DNA of 21,423 bases, taken from contig UQQU01000060.1 in assembly GCA_900543325.1 (NCBI GenBank), positions 1 to 21,423 of the forward strand, read 5' to 3'. A program made the position numbers and the translations under genes. This DNA comes from an uncultured Clostridium sp. GTDB lineage: Bacteria; Bacillota; Clostridia; Clostridiales; Clostridiaceae. Shown one piece after another: positions 7,671 through 15,610 of the stretch; the first letter of the stretch is position 1, and each line of letters opens with the position of its first letter. The notes beneath the pieces are model-generated. The model did not search any database, was not told the origin of the DNA, and saw only the letters and a list, made by a program, of their open reading frames with translations.

Positions 7671-7684
7671 TAAAAACGTTTACA
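7671..7684. promoter_or_regulatory. cre-like site (CcpA) before the transporter remnant
   Basis: Read on the minus strand the site is TGTAAACGTTTTTA, which fits the CcpA consensus TGWAANCGNTNWCA at all but one fixed position. Its place 25 bases before the first AraR-like box fits catabolite control of sugar uptake. Assignment is by consensus match only. Confidence 0.55.
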
Positions 7685-7708
7685 GAAATAAGAGAGTGCT
7701 ACAATAAT

Positions 7709-7722
7709 ATTGTACGGATAAA
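7709..7722 (+). promoter_or_regulatory. AraR-like box 1, transporter promoter
   Basis: ATTGTACGGATAAA: left half matches the araR box, right half is degenerate. TTGTAC at 7710-7715 could double as the -35 element. A related box in the opposite orientation lies 30 bp downstream. Confidence 0.55.
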
Positions 7723-7738
7723 AAGCTGGGTATTTAAA

Positions 7739-7752
7739 ATTATTCGTATAAA
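7739..7752 (-). promoter_or_regulatory. AraR-like box 2, transporter promoter
   Basis: On the minus strand TTTATACGAATAAT, sharing the pattern TTRTACGRATAA with box 1. The 30-bp step is about three helical turns, so a pair of repressors could sit on one DNA face and cooperate. Confidence 0.5.
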
Positions 7753-7777
7753 TATAGAGTGAAAAGGAGAGGAATTT

Positions 7778-8035
7778 ATGAGAAAATTGTTGCCTATGAT
7801 GATATTAATGTTTTTAATATCTATGTTTTCAGGATGTAGCAATATGGGAACTATAAAAGGCGAAAGTGGAAAAAAGAAAGTTGGATTAGCATTACCAACA
7901 AAGTCATCACAAAGATGGGTAGATGATGGGAATAATATAAAAAAAGAACTTGAAGCATTAGGGTATGAAGTTGATATGCAATATGCTGAAGATACTATCG
8001 AAAATCAAGTATCTCAAATCGAAAATATGATTTAA
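7778..8035 (+). pseudogene. Sugar ABC transporter substrate-binding lipoprotein, truncated
   Basis: N-terminal part of a ChvE/XylF-type periplasmic-binding-like lipoprotein for arabinose or a related sugar. It has a lipoprotein signal with lipobox FSGC (Cys20) and the family start of the mature domain, KVGLALPTKSSQRW and QYAEDTIENQVSQIENMI. A proper AGGAGAGG site precedes ATG 7778. The frame ends after 85 codons at TAA 8033-8035, where the sequence switches to the middle of the ATP-binding subunit; intact family members have about 350 residues. The strand would lack all sugar-contacting residues of the second lobe. First gene of the collapsed transporter, behind the cre-like site and two AraR-like boxes. 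Confidence 0.85.
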
Positions 8036-8171
8036 CGGACAAGTATGTAAGTTTAAAGAAATAAAGGATAGTGAAAAATTAGGTATAGTAATAATACATC
8101 AAGAATTAGCTCTTATACCTGAATTGTCAATTGCAGAAAATATATTTTTAGGAAATGAACAAGCAAAAAGG
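8031..8171 (+). pseudogene. Sugar ABC transporter ATP-binding subunit, internal fragment
   Basis: About 47 codons of a GguA/MglA/AraG-type ATPase: FNGQVCKFKEIKDSEKLG, then IVIIHQELALIPELS with the Q-loop region, and IAENIFLGNEQAKRG. Intact proteins have about 500 residues with two ATPase halves; here the Walker A before it and everything after residue about 110 are missing. It has no start, is out of frame with the binding protein before it, and is in frame with the permease fragment after it. Clearly a relic of the transporter operon. Confidence 0.85.
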
Positions 8172-8552
8172 GGAGTAATGGCAGCTTTAGCTGGTATGGT
8201 ATTTGCAGATAGATTAAATGCAGCTACACCAAAGGCTGGAAATAATTTTGAATTAGATAAAATTGCGGCTTGTTATATAGGTGGAGTTTCTGCTTTAGGA
8301 GGAGTTGGAACTGTATTTGGTGCAATTATAGGTGGTTTAGTAATTGGTATGCTAAATAATGGTATGTCAATATTAGGAGTAAGTGTTGACTGGCAACAAA
8401 CAATAAAGGGCTTAGTTTTACTAGCTGCAGTAGCATTTGATATTTATTCTAAAAATAAAGTCTCAAAAGTAGTATCTGATAAAAAAGACAAGGATAAAGC
8501 TAAGAGTGGTGAAAATGAGAATAAAAAGGATAATGTTGCTTTAGAGGTATAA
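8172..8552 (+). pseudogene. Sugar ABC transporter permease, C-terminal fragment
   Basis: C-terminal part of a GguB/XylH/MglC-type permease: AALAGMVFADRLNAATPKAG, IAACYIGGVSALGGVG, TVFGAIIGGLVIGMLNNGMS and DWQQTIKGLVLLAAVAFDIY, with about three hydrophobic helices and a charged, Lys-rich cytoplasmic tail. Roughly 127 of about 390 to 400 residues remain. It is joined in frame to the ATPase fragment at GGAGTA (8172-8177), a Gly-Val pair found at this place in both families, which fits a deletion at a short shared sequence. The combined frame (start-less, or from TTG 8124 without a ribosome site) cannot make a transporter. Confidence 0.85.
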
Positions 8553-8570
8553 TTTAAAATAGGTTATAAA

Positions 8571-8605
8571 TGCTCACTATTATACGTATAATAGTGGGTA
8601 TTTTT
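8571..8605 (+). terminator. Terminator with an AraR-box-like palindrome as its stem
   Basis: CACTATTATAC (8575-8585) is followed directly by its exact reverse complement (8586-8596), giving a perfect 22-bp palindrome; four further pairs or G.U pairs extend it, and T5 follows (8601-8605). It fits an intrinsic terminator between the transporter and araD. Its centre ATTATACGTATAAT (8579-8592) also resembles the AraR boxes nearby. Confidence 0.7.
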
Positions 8606-8696
8606 ATTTGTGAAAACAAAAGAAAATGCACACAATTTTATTAGAAAAAATTCACAATAAAACATTTACAAAAGAAGAAATATTTGTTAACATTAA

Positions 8697-8710
8697 ATTG
8701 TACGGTACAT
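8697..8710. promoter_or_regulatory. AraR operator 1 before araD
   Basis: ATTGTACGGTACAT, with the perfect dyad TGTAC-G-GTACA, close to the araR box. It is about 75 bases before the araD ribosome site. Confidence 0.65.
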
Positions 8711-8729
8711 AAATTAAAAAAATATAAAA

Positions 8730-8743
8730 ATTGTATGTACTAG
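8730..8743. promoter_or_regulatory. AraR operator 2 before araD
   Basis: ATTGTATGTACTAG, a less symmetrical box 33 bp downstream of operator 1, about three helical turns. Paired operators are the known arrangement for AraR-repressed promoters in Bacillus subtilis. Confidence 0.6.
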
Positions 8744-8783
8744 GTGTAAGGTGAGGAACTATAAAAAATGGGAGGTATTTCAG

Positions 8784-9509
8784 GTGTTAGAGAATTTAAA
8801 AGAAGAGGTTTTTAAGGCAAATTTAGATTTAGTAAAACATGATTTAGTTGTACTTACTTGGGGAAATGTTAGTGGCATTGATAGAGAAAGTGGACTTTTG
8901 GTAATTAAACCAAGTGGAGTAAGTTATGACGAAATGAAAGCTAGTGATATGGTAGTAGTTGATTTAGATGGAAATGTAGTAGAGGGTGACTTAAGACCAT
9001 CATCAGACACACCAACTCATATAGAATTATATAAAAAATACCCTAATATCGGAGGAGTAGTACATACTCACTCATCATTTGCAACATCTTGGGCACAAGC
9101 TAAAAGAGATATTCCTTCATATGGAACAACTCATGCAGACACATTTTATGGACCTGTTCCATGTACAAGATCTTTAAATAATGAAGAAATTAAAAATGAA
9201 TATGAAAAAAACACTGGATTAGTAATTATTGAAACATTAACAGAAAGAAATATTGAAGAGTTAAGTGTACCAGGAATAATTATTGCAAGTCATGGACCAT
9301 TTGCGTGGGGAGAAACTGCAAGTAAAGCTGTTTTAAATGCAGTAGTTCTAGAAGAGGTAGCTAAGATGGCAATAAGGACTGAAAATTTAAATAAAGATAT
9401 TACTTCAATACCGTCTGAACTACAAGACAAGCATTATTTCAGAAAACATGGAGCAAATGCTTATTACGGACAGTCTAAAGTGAAGGTTAAAGAACCTATA
9501 ACAAAATAA
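8784..9509 (+). CDS. araD: L-ribulose-5-phosphate 4-epimerase
   Basis: Class II aldolase-fold, Zn-dependent enzyme that turns L-ribulose-5-phosphate into D-xylulose-5-phosphate, the last arabinose-specific step. Seen: WGNVSGID, phosphate-site KPSGVSY, acidic residue in SSDTPTH, the zinc pair HTHS, and third metal His in IASHGPFAWG. I chose GTG 8784 (start of LENLKEEV) because GGAGGT (8771-8776) lies seven bases before it and known family members begin at this point; a GTG at 8751 would add 11 unlikely residues. That gives 241 residues, close to the usual 230. First intact gene of the catabolic operon, directly behind two AraR boxes; the genes through GH51 all run the same way. Confidence 0.9.
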   Translation: MLENLKEEVFKANLDLVKHDLVVLTWGNVSGIDRESGLLVIKPSGVSYDEMKASDMVVVDLDGNVVEGDLRPSSDTPTHIELYKKYPNIGGVVHTHSSFATSWAQAKRDIPSYGTTHADTFYGPVPCTRSLNNEEIKNEYEKNTGLVIIETLTERNIEELSVPGIIIASHGPFAWGETASKAVLNAVVLEEVAKMAIRTENLNKDITSIPSELQDKHYFRKHGANAYYGQSKVKVKEPITK

Positions 9510-9520
9510 GTAAGTACAAT
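9507..9520. promoter_or_regulatory. Possible AraR box between araD and tkt
   Basis: TAAGTAAGTACAAT matches the araR box at 11 of 14 positions, with the last 11 identical, and begins at the araD stop codon. Left arm is poor; it could be chance. Confidence 0.3.
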
Positions 9521-9585
9521 TTAATGTAATTATGGATAAAAGATATTAAGTGGTTTAAAGGTAAATTAAATTTTGGAGGGGAATA

Positions 9586-11562
9586 ATGAGAGAAATAGAG
9601 ATGCAAAGCATAAACACAATAAGAATGTTATCAGTAGATCAAATAGAGAAAGCTAACTCAGGACATCCAGGGATTTGTATGGGTGCAGCACCAATGGCAT
9701 ATACGTTATTTAATAAACATATAAACATTAATCCAGAGAATAGCAAATGGTTTAATAGAGATAGATTTATATTATCAGCTGGACATGGATCTGCGCTTTT
9801 ATATTCAATGTTACATTTAAGTGGATTTGATGTGTCTATTGATGATTTAAAACAATTTAGACAATTAAATTCAAAAACTCCAGGTCATCCAGAAGTAGGA
9901 CATACTCCAGGAGTAGAGGCTACAAGTGGTCCTTTAGGACAAGGTATTGCTCAAGCTGTAGGTATGGCAATGGCTGAAAAACATTTAGCAGCTAAATATA
10001 ATAAGGATGGATTAGATATAGTAGATCATTATACTTATGCAATAGTTGGAGATGGAGATTTAATGGAGGGGGTTGCTAATGAAGCTATATCTTTAGCAGG
10101 GCATTTAGGATTAGGTAAACTAGTTGTCCTATATGATTCAAATGATATTTGCTTAGATGGAAAACTTTCAACTTCATTCTCAGAAAATGTTATGGATAGA
10201 GTTAAGGCAATGAATTGGCACACTATTAGAGTTGAAGATGGAGATACAAATATTGAAGCAATTTCAGCTGCAATTGAACAAGCTAAAAAGGTAACAGATA
10301 AGCCAACATTAATAGAAGTTAAAACAACAATTGGATATGGTTCACCTAATAAAGGTGGAACAAATGGAGTTCATGGAGCACCTTTAGGATTAAATGAGTA
10401 TGAAGAAACTAAAACAAATTTAAATTGGGGTTATGAGCCATTTTTTGTTCCTAATGAGGTAAAAGAGGATTTTGCTAACAATCTTATAGCGAGAGGCAAA
10501 CAAAAGGAAGCAGAATGGAATGAGTTAGTTAATAAATATAAAGAGTCTTATCCAAAAGAATATAATAGTTTAATATCTTCAATTAATGGAGAATTAAATA
10601 TTAAATTTGAAGAAGTATTGCCAAAATATGAAATAGGTCAATCAGTTTCAACTCGTAATGCTTCAGGATTTACAATGAATGCAATTGCAAAAAATTATGA
10701 TAATTTATTTGGTGGTTCAGCGGACCTTGCACATTCAAATATGACTTACTTAAATGATCAAGGAGATTTTAGAAAAGATACTCCAGAAGGAAAAAATATC
10801 TGGTTTGGAGTTAGAGAATTTGGAATGTCTTCAGCTGGTAATGGAATAATGTTACATGGTGGATTAAGATCATTTGTTTCAACATTCTTTGTATTTAGTG
10901 ATTATCTAAAACCTGCAATAAGAATGTCTGCAATTGAAAAATTACCATTAGTATATGTATTAACTCATGATTCAATAGCTGTAGGAGAAGATGGGCCAAC
11001 ACATGAACCAATTGAACAATTGGCAGGACTTAGGGCTATACCTAATGTAAATGTAATAAGACCAGCAGATGCTCATGAAACAAATGCAGCATGGCAAATT
11101 GCTTTAGAAAACAAAGAAACACCGTCAGTATTAGTACTATCAAGACAAAATATAAATGTAAATGCTGAGTTTAATTGTGTAGATAATGTTAGAAAAGGTG
11201 CATATGTAATTTCAAAAGCAAAAGAGACTCCAATAGCTCAAATAGTAGCAACAGGATCAGAAGTTGATTTAGCAATAGATGCTCAAAAAGAATTAGAAAA
11301 ACAAGGAATATATGTTGATGTTGTATCAATGCCATGCTTTAGATTATTTGATATGCAAGAGGAATCTTATAAGAATAGTGTGCTAAAACCAGGAATCAAA
11401 AAGTTAGCTGTAGAAATGGCATCATCATATGGATGGCATAAGTATGTTGACGAGGTATTATGCATAGATACATTTGGTGCATCAGGCAATGGTAATGAAG
11501 TAATGAACTTCTTTGGATTCAACAAAGAAACTGTAGTAAAAAAGGTAAAGAAATTAATATAA
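9586..11562 (+). CDS. tkt: Transketolase
   Basis: 658 residues, the usual family length. It moves two-carbon units between pentose and triose/tetrose phosphates using thiamine diphosphate, and here it drains xylulose-5-phosphate from arabinose. Seen: N-terminal IEKANSGHPGICMGAAPM, GPLGQGIAQAVGMA, thiamine-diphosphate motif beginning GDGDLMEGVANEA and ending YDSN, central REFGMSSAGNG, THDSIAVGEDGPTHEP with substrate-site His, and the C-terminal domain with VATGSEVDLA. ATG 9586 follows GGAGGGG. Located between araD and the kinase gene, as in other clostridial arabinose clusters, and probably cotranscribed. This is a dedicated copy; a housekeeping tkt would be expected elsewhere. Confidence 0.93.
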   Translation: MREIEMQSINTIRMLSVDQIEKANSGHPGICMGAAPMAYTLFNKHININPENSKWFNRDRFILSAGHGSALLYSMLHLSGFDVSIDDLKQFRQLNSKTPGHPEVGHTPGVEATSGPLGQGIAQAVGMAMAEKHLAAKYNKDGLDIVDHYTYAIVGDGDLMEGVANEAISLAGHLGLGKLVVLYDSNDICLDGKLSTSFSENVMDRVKAMNWHTIRVEDGDTNIEAISAAIEQAKKVTDKPTLIEVKTTIGYGSPNKGGTNGVHGAPLGLNEYEETKTNLNWGYEPFFVPNEVKEDFANNLIARGKQKEAEWNELVNKYKESYPKEYNSLISSINGELNIKFEEVLPKYEIGQSVSTRNASGFTMNAIAKNYDNLFGGSADLAHSNMTYLNDQGDFRKDTPEGKNIWFGVREFGMSSAGNGIMLHGGLRSFVSTFFVFSDYLKPAIRMSAIEKLPLVYVLTHDSIAVGEDGPTHEPIEQLAGLRAIPNVNVIRPADAHETNAAWQIALENKETPSVLVLSRQNINVNAEFNCVDNVRKGAYVISKAKETPIAQIVATGSEVDLAIDAQKELEKQGIYVDVVSMPCFRLFDMQEESYKNSVLKPGIKKLAVEMASSYGWHKYVDEVLCIDTFGASGNGNEVMNFFGFNKETVVKKVKKLI

Positions 11563-11650
11563 AGGTTTAATAAAAGGGGATTCTTTGATAGAGGCTAATA
11601 TAAGGGTTAAGCCTCACATGGAAAATGAGTATAGGGGAGGAGAATGGGAC

Positions 11651-13264
11651 ATGAATGGTTTAAGTGAAGTAAAAAAGATAATAGAGTCAGGAAAAGCTGT
11701 TCTAGGAATTGAGCTTGGTTCCACTAGAATAAAAGCGGTCCTTGTTGATCAAAGGGGATCAGTTATTGAGACTGGAGGGTTTGATTGGGAAAATAGCTTA
11801 ATTGATGGAGTTTGGACATATTCCTTGAAAGAAGTATGGGAAGGCATTCAAAAGTGTTATAAAAATTTATCAGAAAGACTTAAAGAAAGATATGATGTAA
11901 AAATAAATAAATTATCAGCTATGGGTGTAAGTGCTATGATGCATGGATATCTTCCTTTTGATAAGAATGGAAATCAATTAGCTGAGTTTCGTACATGGAG
12001 AAATAATTTTACAGGACAAGCAGCTGATGAATTAACACAACTATTCCAATATAATATTCCTCAAAGATGGAGTATTGCACATTTATATCAAGCTATTTTA
12101 AATAAAGAAGATCACGTTAAGGATGTAGCTTTTCTTACGACTTTAGCAGGATATGTTCATTGGAAACTTACAGGAGAAAAGGTAATGGGTATCGGAGAAG
12201 CATCTGGAATGTTTCCAATTGATATAAACAACAAGAATTATAATAAGGATATGATAGAAAAATTTGATTCATTAATTGCTTCTAAGGAATATTCATGGAG
12301 CCTAGAAGAAATTCTTCCAAAGGTTTTAGTTGCCGGAGAAGAGGCTGGAGTGTTAACAAAAGAAGGGGCTTTACTTCTAGATCCAACAGGAAACTTACAA
12401 CCAGGAGCAAGGCTTTGTCCAGCAGAAGGTGATGCAGGAACAGGAATGGTAGCTACTAATAGTATAGCTAAAAAGACAGGAAATGTATCAGCTGGAACTT
12501 CAGCATTTGCTATGGTAGTTCTTGAAAAGGAATTATCTAAATTGCATAAAGAATTAGATATGGTTACAACTCCAACAGGAGACCTAGTAGCAATGGCACA
12601 TTCAAATAATTGTACATCAGATATTAATGCTTGGATGGAAATATTTAATCAATGTTTAGAAGCATTTGGAGTAAAAGTTACACCAAGTGAATTATACAAG
12701 ACGTTATTTGAAAAGTCCTTAGAAGGTAATGATGATTGTGGTAACTTAATGTCCTACTGTTTTTACTCAGGAGAACATGGCGTGGGATTAACAGAAGGAT
12801 GTCCTATGTTTTTACATCCAGCAAATGCAAAGTTTAGTTTAGCTAACTTCATGAGAGTTCAATTATATACATGTTTTGGTGCTATGAAGCTTGGCATGGA
12901 TATTTTAAAGAAGGAAGAAAATGTTAAAATAGATAGAATACTTGGACATGGAGGTATATTTAAAACTAAAGGAGTTGCACAAAATATTCTAGCAGCAGCT
13001 ATTGGAGCACCTGTAGTTGTTATGGAAACGGCAGGAGACGGTGGAGCATGGGGAATTGCATTACTAGCATTATATCTTGATAGAAAACAAGAAAATTATT
13101 CTTTAGAAGATTTCTTAAATAATGCTATATTTGGAGATGCGGAAGCTATAACAGTGGAACCAAATGAAAATATGATTATTGGGTATGAAAAATTCTTAGA
13201 AAATTATAAAAGGGGACTAACTATTGAAAAAGAGGCAGTAAATTATTTAAAGAATAAAGCCTAG
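11651..13264 (+). CDS. FGGY-family carbohydrate kinase, probable L-ribulokinase (AraK type)
   Basis: 537 residues with two ASKHA ATPase domains. Phosphate-1 motif is in LGIELGSTRIKAVLVD near the start; SAMMHGYLPFD, FRTWRNNFT, AEGDAGTGMVATN, GNVSAGTSAFAMV and AGDGGAWGIALLAL follow in family order. It is not a classical AraB; known clostridial arabinose clusters use such a xylulokinase-like enzyme (AraK) for ribulose phosphorylation, and the place between tkt and tal supports that. Start choice is open: ATG 11651 has GGGGAGGAG about 10 bases before it and begins at the conserved region; TTG 11585 has AAGGGGA four bases before it and would add 22 residues without family likeness. I prefer ATG. 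The gene is intact. Confidence 0.85.
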   Translation: MNGLSEVKKIIESGKAVLGIELGSTRIKAVLVDQRGSVIETGGFDWENSLIDGVWTYSLKEVWEGIQKCYKNLSERLKERYDVKINKLSAMGVSAMMHGYLPFDKNGNQLAEFRTWRNNFTGQAADELTQLFQYNIPQRWSIAHLYQAILNKEDHVKDVAFLTTLAGYVHWKLTGEKVMGIGEASGMFPIDINNKNYNKDMIEKFDSLIASKEYSWSLEEILPKVLVAGEEAGVLTKEGALLLDPTGNLQPGARLCPAEGDAGTGMVATNSIAKKTGNVSAGTSAFAMVVLEKELSKLHKELDMVTTPTGDLVAMAHSNNCTSDINAWMEIFNQCLEAFGVKVTPSELYKTLFEKSLEGNDDCGNLMSYCFYSGEHGVGLTEGCPMFLHPANAKFSLANFMRVQLYTCFGAMKLGMDILKKEENVKIDRILGHGGIFKTKGVAQNILAAAIGAPVVVMETAGDGGAWGIALLALYLDRKQENYSLEDFLNNAIFGDAEAITVEPNENMIIGYEKFLENYKRGLTIEKEAVNYLKNKA

Positions 13265-13334
13265 ATTTTAAATATAAAATATAGTTTAAAATTTTGTTAA
13301 ATATAATAGTAAGTTTATGGGAGGAAAGAAAGTT

Positions 13335-13979
13335 ATGAAAATATTTATAGATACAGCTAATGTTGAACAAATTAAAAAGGCAAATGATATGGGGTTAATT
13401 GATGGAGTTACAACAAATCCATCATTAGTTTCAAAAGAAAATAAAACAATGTCAGAGGTAATTCCAGAAATTTGTGAAATAGTGGATGGACCAATAAGTG
13501 CAGAAGTTATGAGTTTAGATACTGAAGGAATGATTAAGGAAGCAAGAGAATTAGCAAAGATAAGTCCAAATATAGTTGTTAAAATACCAATGACTTTAGA
13601 TGGATTAAGTGCTGTTAGAGTTCTATCTCAGGAAGGAATAAAGACTAATGTTACTTTAATATTTAGTGTTCATCAAGGAGTTTTAGCAGCTAAGGCTGGA
13701 GCAACTTATATTAGTCCTTTTGTTGGAAGATTAGATGATATTGGATTAGATGGAATGGATTTAATAAATGATTTAATTATAGCTAAACAAAACTATGGAT
13801 TTAAAACAGAAATAATAGCTGCAAGTATAAGAACAAAAGAACACATTCTTCAATGTATATTATCAGGAGTAGATATTGCAACAATACCATATGCACAAAT
13901 TGAAGATATGGCTAAGCATCCATTAACTACAGCTGGAATTGAAAGATTTATAAGCGATTATAGTAAGGTTCAAAAATAA
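13335..13979 (+). CDS. tal: Transaldolase, TalC/fructose-6-phosphate aldolase type
   Basis: 214 residues, the length of the short TalC/MipB branch, not the 320-residue TalB. A single beta-barrel: MKIFIDTANVEQIKKA, GVTTNPSLVSKE, Schiff-base Lys83 in VVKIPMT, TNVTLIFSVHQG, SPFVGRLDD, IAASIRT and the C-terminal TTAGIERF. Residues after NPSLV and the VTLIFS pattern fit transaldolase rather than fructose-6-phosphate aldolase, but the two cannot be told apart safely by eye. ATG 13335 follows GGGAGGAAAG; an ATG at 13317 overlaps that ribosome site and is rejected. With Tkt it completes conversion of pentose phosphates to glycolytic intermediates. Confidence 0.9.
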   Translation: MKIFIDTANVEQIKKANDMGLIDGVTTNPSLVSKENKTMSEVIPEICEIVDGPISAEVMSLDTEGMIKEARELAKISPNIVVKIPMTLDGLSAVRVLSQEGIKTNVTLIFSVHQGVLAAKAGATYISPFVGRLDDIGLDGMDLINDLIIAKQNYGFKTEIIAASIRTKEHILQCILSGVDIATIPYAQIEDMAKHPLTTAGIERFISDYSKVQK

Positions 13980-13996
13980 TTAGATTAATAAATGTA

Positions 13997-14028
13997 TCCT
14001 AGAGGCTCAGTAAACTGATCCTCTAGGA
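13997..14028 (+). other. Strong hairpin between tal and araA
   Basis: TCCTAGAGG-C-TCAG, loop TAAA, CTGA-T-CCTCTAGGA: 13 pairs with one mismatch, unusually GC-rich for this region. No T-run follows, so it is more likely an mRNA processing or stabilising element than a full terminator. The araA ribosome site lies about 50 bases downstream. Confidence 0.7.
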
Positions 14029-14087
14029 ATAGAAAGTTGAAAAGAAATAATTAGAAATTCATATTGATATTAAGGGGAGAGATTAAA

Positions 14088-15581
14088 ATGAGTAATACAA
14101 AGAAATATACTTTTTGGTTCGTAACAGGAAGTCAAGATTTATATGGGGAAGAAACTTTAAAGCAAGTTGCTTTAGATTCTAAAGAAATGGTAAATGGATT
14201 AAATGATGTTGAGGGAATTAAATATGAAATAATTTATAAGCCAACAGTAAGAAATGCTAAGGAAATATATGATGTATGCTTAGCAGCTAATAATGATGAA
14301 AGTTGTGCTGGTATTATAACATGGATGCATACGTTTTCTCCAGCTAAAATGTGGATAAGAGGATTATCAATATTGAATAAACCTCAATTACATTTTCATA
14401 CACAATTTAATAGAGATATTCCATGGGACACAATGGATATGGATTTCATGAATTTAAATCAATCAGCTCATGGAGATAGAGAATTTGGATTTATAAATGC
14501 AAGAATGGGTAATAATAGAAAAGTTGTTGTTGGATATTGGCAAGATCCAGAAGCTCATAAAGAAATAAATAAATGGATGAGTGTTGCGGCTGGATATGTT
14601 GAAGGAAGAAATATTAAAATTGCTAGATTTGATGATAATATGAGAGATGTTGCTGTAACAGAAGGAGATAAAGTTGAAGCAGCATTAAAATTAGGTTGGA
14701 CTTGTGATGCTTTCGGAATTGGAGACTTAGTAGAAGTAATTAACGAGGTTACTGATAATGAAGTTGAAGATTTAATGAAAGTATATGAAGAAAAATATGA
14801 AATTTGTGAAGCTGGAAAAACTGAGGGTTCTGTAAGAAATTCTATTAAATATCAAGCAAAAGTAGAAATTGCTTTAAGAAGATTTTTAGAAAAGGGTGGA
14901 TATACTGCATTTACAACTAATTTCCAGGTACTACATGGGATGGAACAATTGCCAGGACTTGCAGTACAAAGACTTATGGAAGATGGATATGGATTTGGAG
15001 GAGAAGGAGACTGGAAAACAGCTGGTTTAGTTAGATTAATGAAAATTATGACTAATAATACTAGAACTTCTTTTATGGAAGATTATACTTATAATTTCGA
15101 GCCAGGAAATGAAATGATTTTAGGAGCTCACATGCTTGAAGTTTGTCCAACAGTTGCTGCCAATAAGCCTTTAATCGAAGTTAAACATTTAGGAATTGGT
15201 GATAAAGCAGCACCGGCAAGATTAATATTTAACGGACAAGCAGGCTCAGCAGTTTGTGCATCATTAATTGATTTAGGTGGAAGAATGAGGTTGATAATAA
15301 ATGAAGTAGAAGCTAAAGAAGTTGAAAAAGATCTTCCACAACTTCCAGTAGCAAGAGTTCTATGGAGACCAGAACCATCATTAAAAGTAGGAGCTAAAGC
15401 TTGGATACTTGCTGGGGGAGCTCATCATACTTCATTCTCTTATGAATTAGATTCAGAACAATTAACAGATTTAGCTAATATGTATGGAATTGAATCAGTT
15501 GTAATAGATAAGAATACTGATATCAAGGAGTTCGAGAAAGAGTTAAAATGGAATGATTTATATTGGAGATTAAATAAATAA
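14088..15581 (+). CDS. araA: L-arabinose isomerase
   Basis: 497 residues, normal length. Mn-dependent conversion of L-arabinose to L-ribulose, first step of the pathway. Active-site residues are all in place with the standard numbering: Glu306 in GGEGDW, Glu331 in MEDYTYNF, His348 in GAHMLEVCP and His447 in AHHTSFS. N-terminal FWFVTGSQDLYGEETL and MHTFSPAKMW are typical. ATG 14088 follows AGGGGAGAG; the open frame extends upstream but without family likeness. It lies late in the operon behind the tal hairpin. Confidence 0.95.
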   Translation: MSNTKKYTFWFVTGSQDLYGEETLKQVALDSKEMVNGLNDVEGIKYEIIYKPTVRNAKEIYDVCLAANNDESCAGIITWMHTFSPAKMWIRGLSILNKPQLHFHTQFNRDIPWDTMDMDFMNLNQSAHGDREFGFINARMGNNRKVVVGYWQDPEAHKEINKWMSVAAGYVEGRNIKIARFDDNMRDVAVTEGDKVEAALKLGWTCDAFGIGDLVEVINEVTDNEVEDLMKVYEEKYEICEAGKTEGSVRNSIKYQAKVEIALRRFLEKGGYTAFTTNFQVLHGMEQLPGLAVQRLMEDGYGFGGEGDWKTAGLVRLMKIMTNNTRTSFMEDYTYNFEPGNEMILGAHMLEVCPTVAANKPLIEVKHLGIGDKAAPARLIFNGQAGSAVCASLIDLGGRMRLIINEVEAKEVEKDLPQLPVARVLWRPEPSLKVGAKAWILAGGAHHTSFSYELDSEQLTDLANMYGIESVVIDKNTDIKEFEKELKWNDLYWRLNK

Positions 15582-15610
15582 TTTTTATTTTAAATAAGGG
15601 GTTTAGAAGT

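Noticed and set aside
7778..8552. A novel compact fused transporter
   Set aside because: The pieces are recognisable parts of three known subunits, one junction is out of frame, Walker A is missing and no second start has a ribosome site, so decay is the simpler reading.
11585..11650. N-terminal extension of the FGGY kinase from TTG 11585
   Set aside because: The added 22 residues have no family likeness, and ATG 11651 with GGGGAGGAG before it begins right at the conserved domain, though the TTG cannot be fully excluded.
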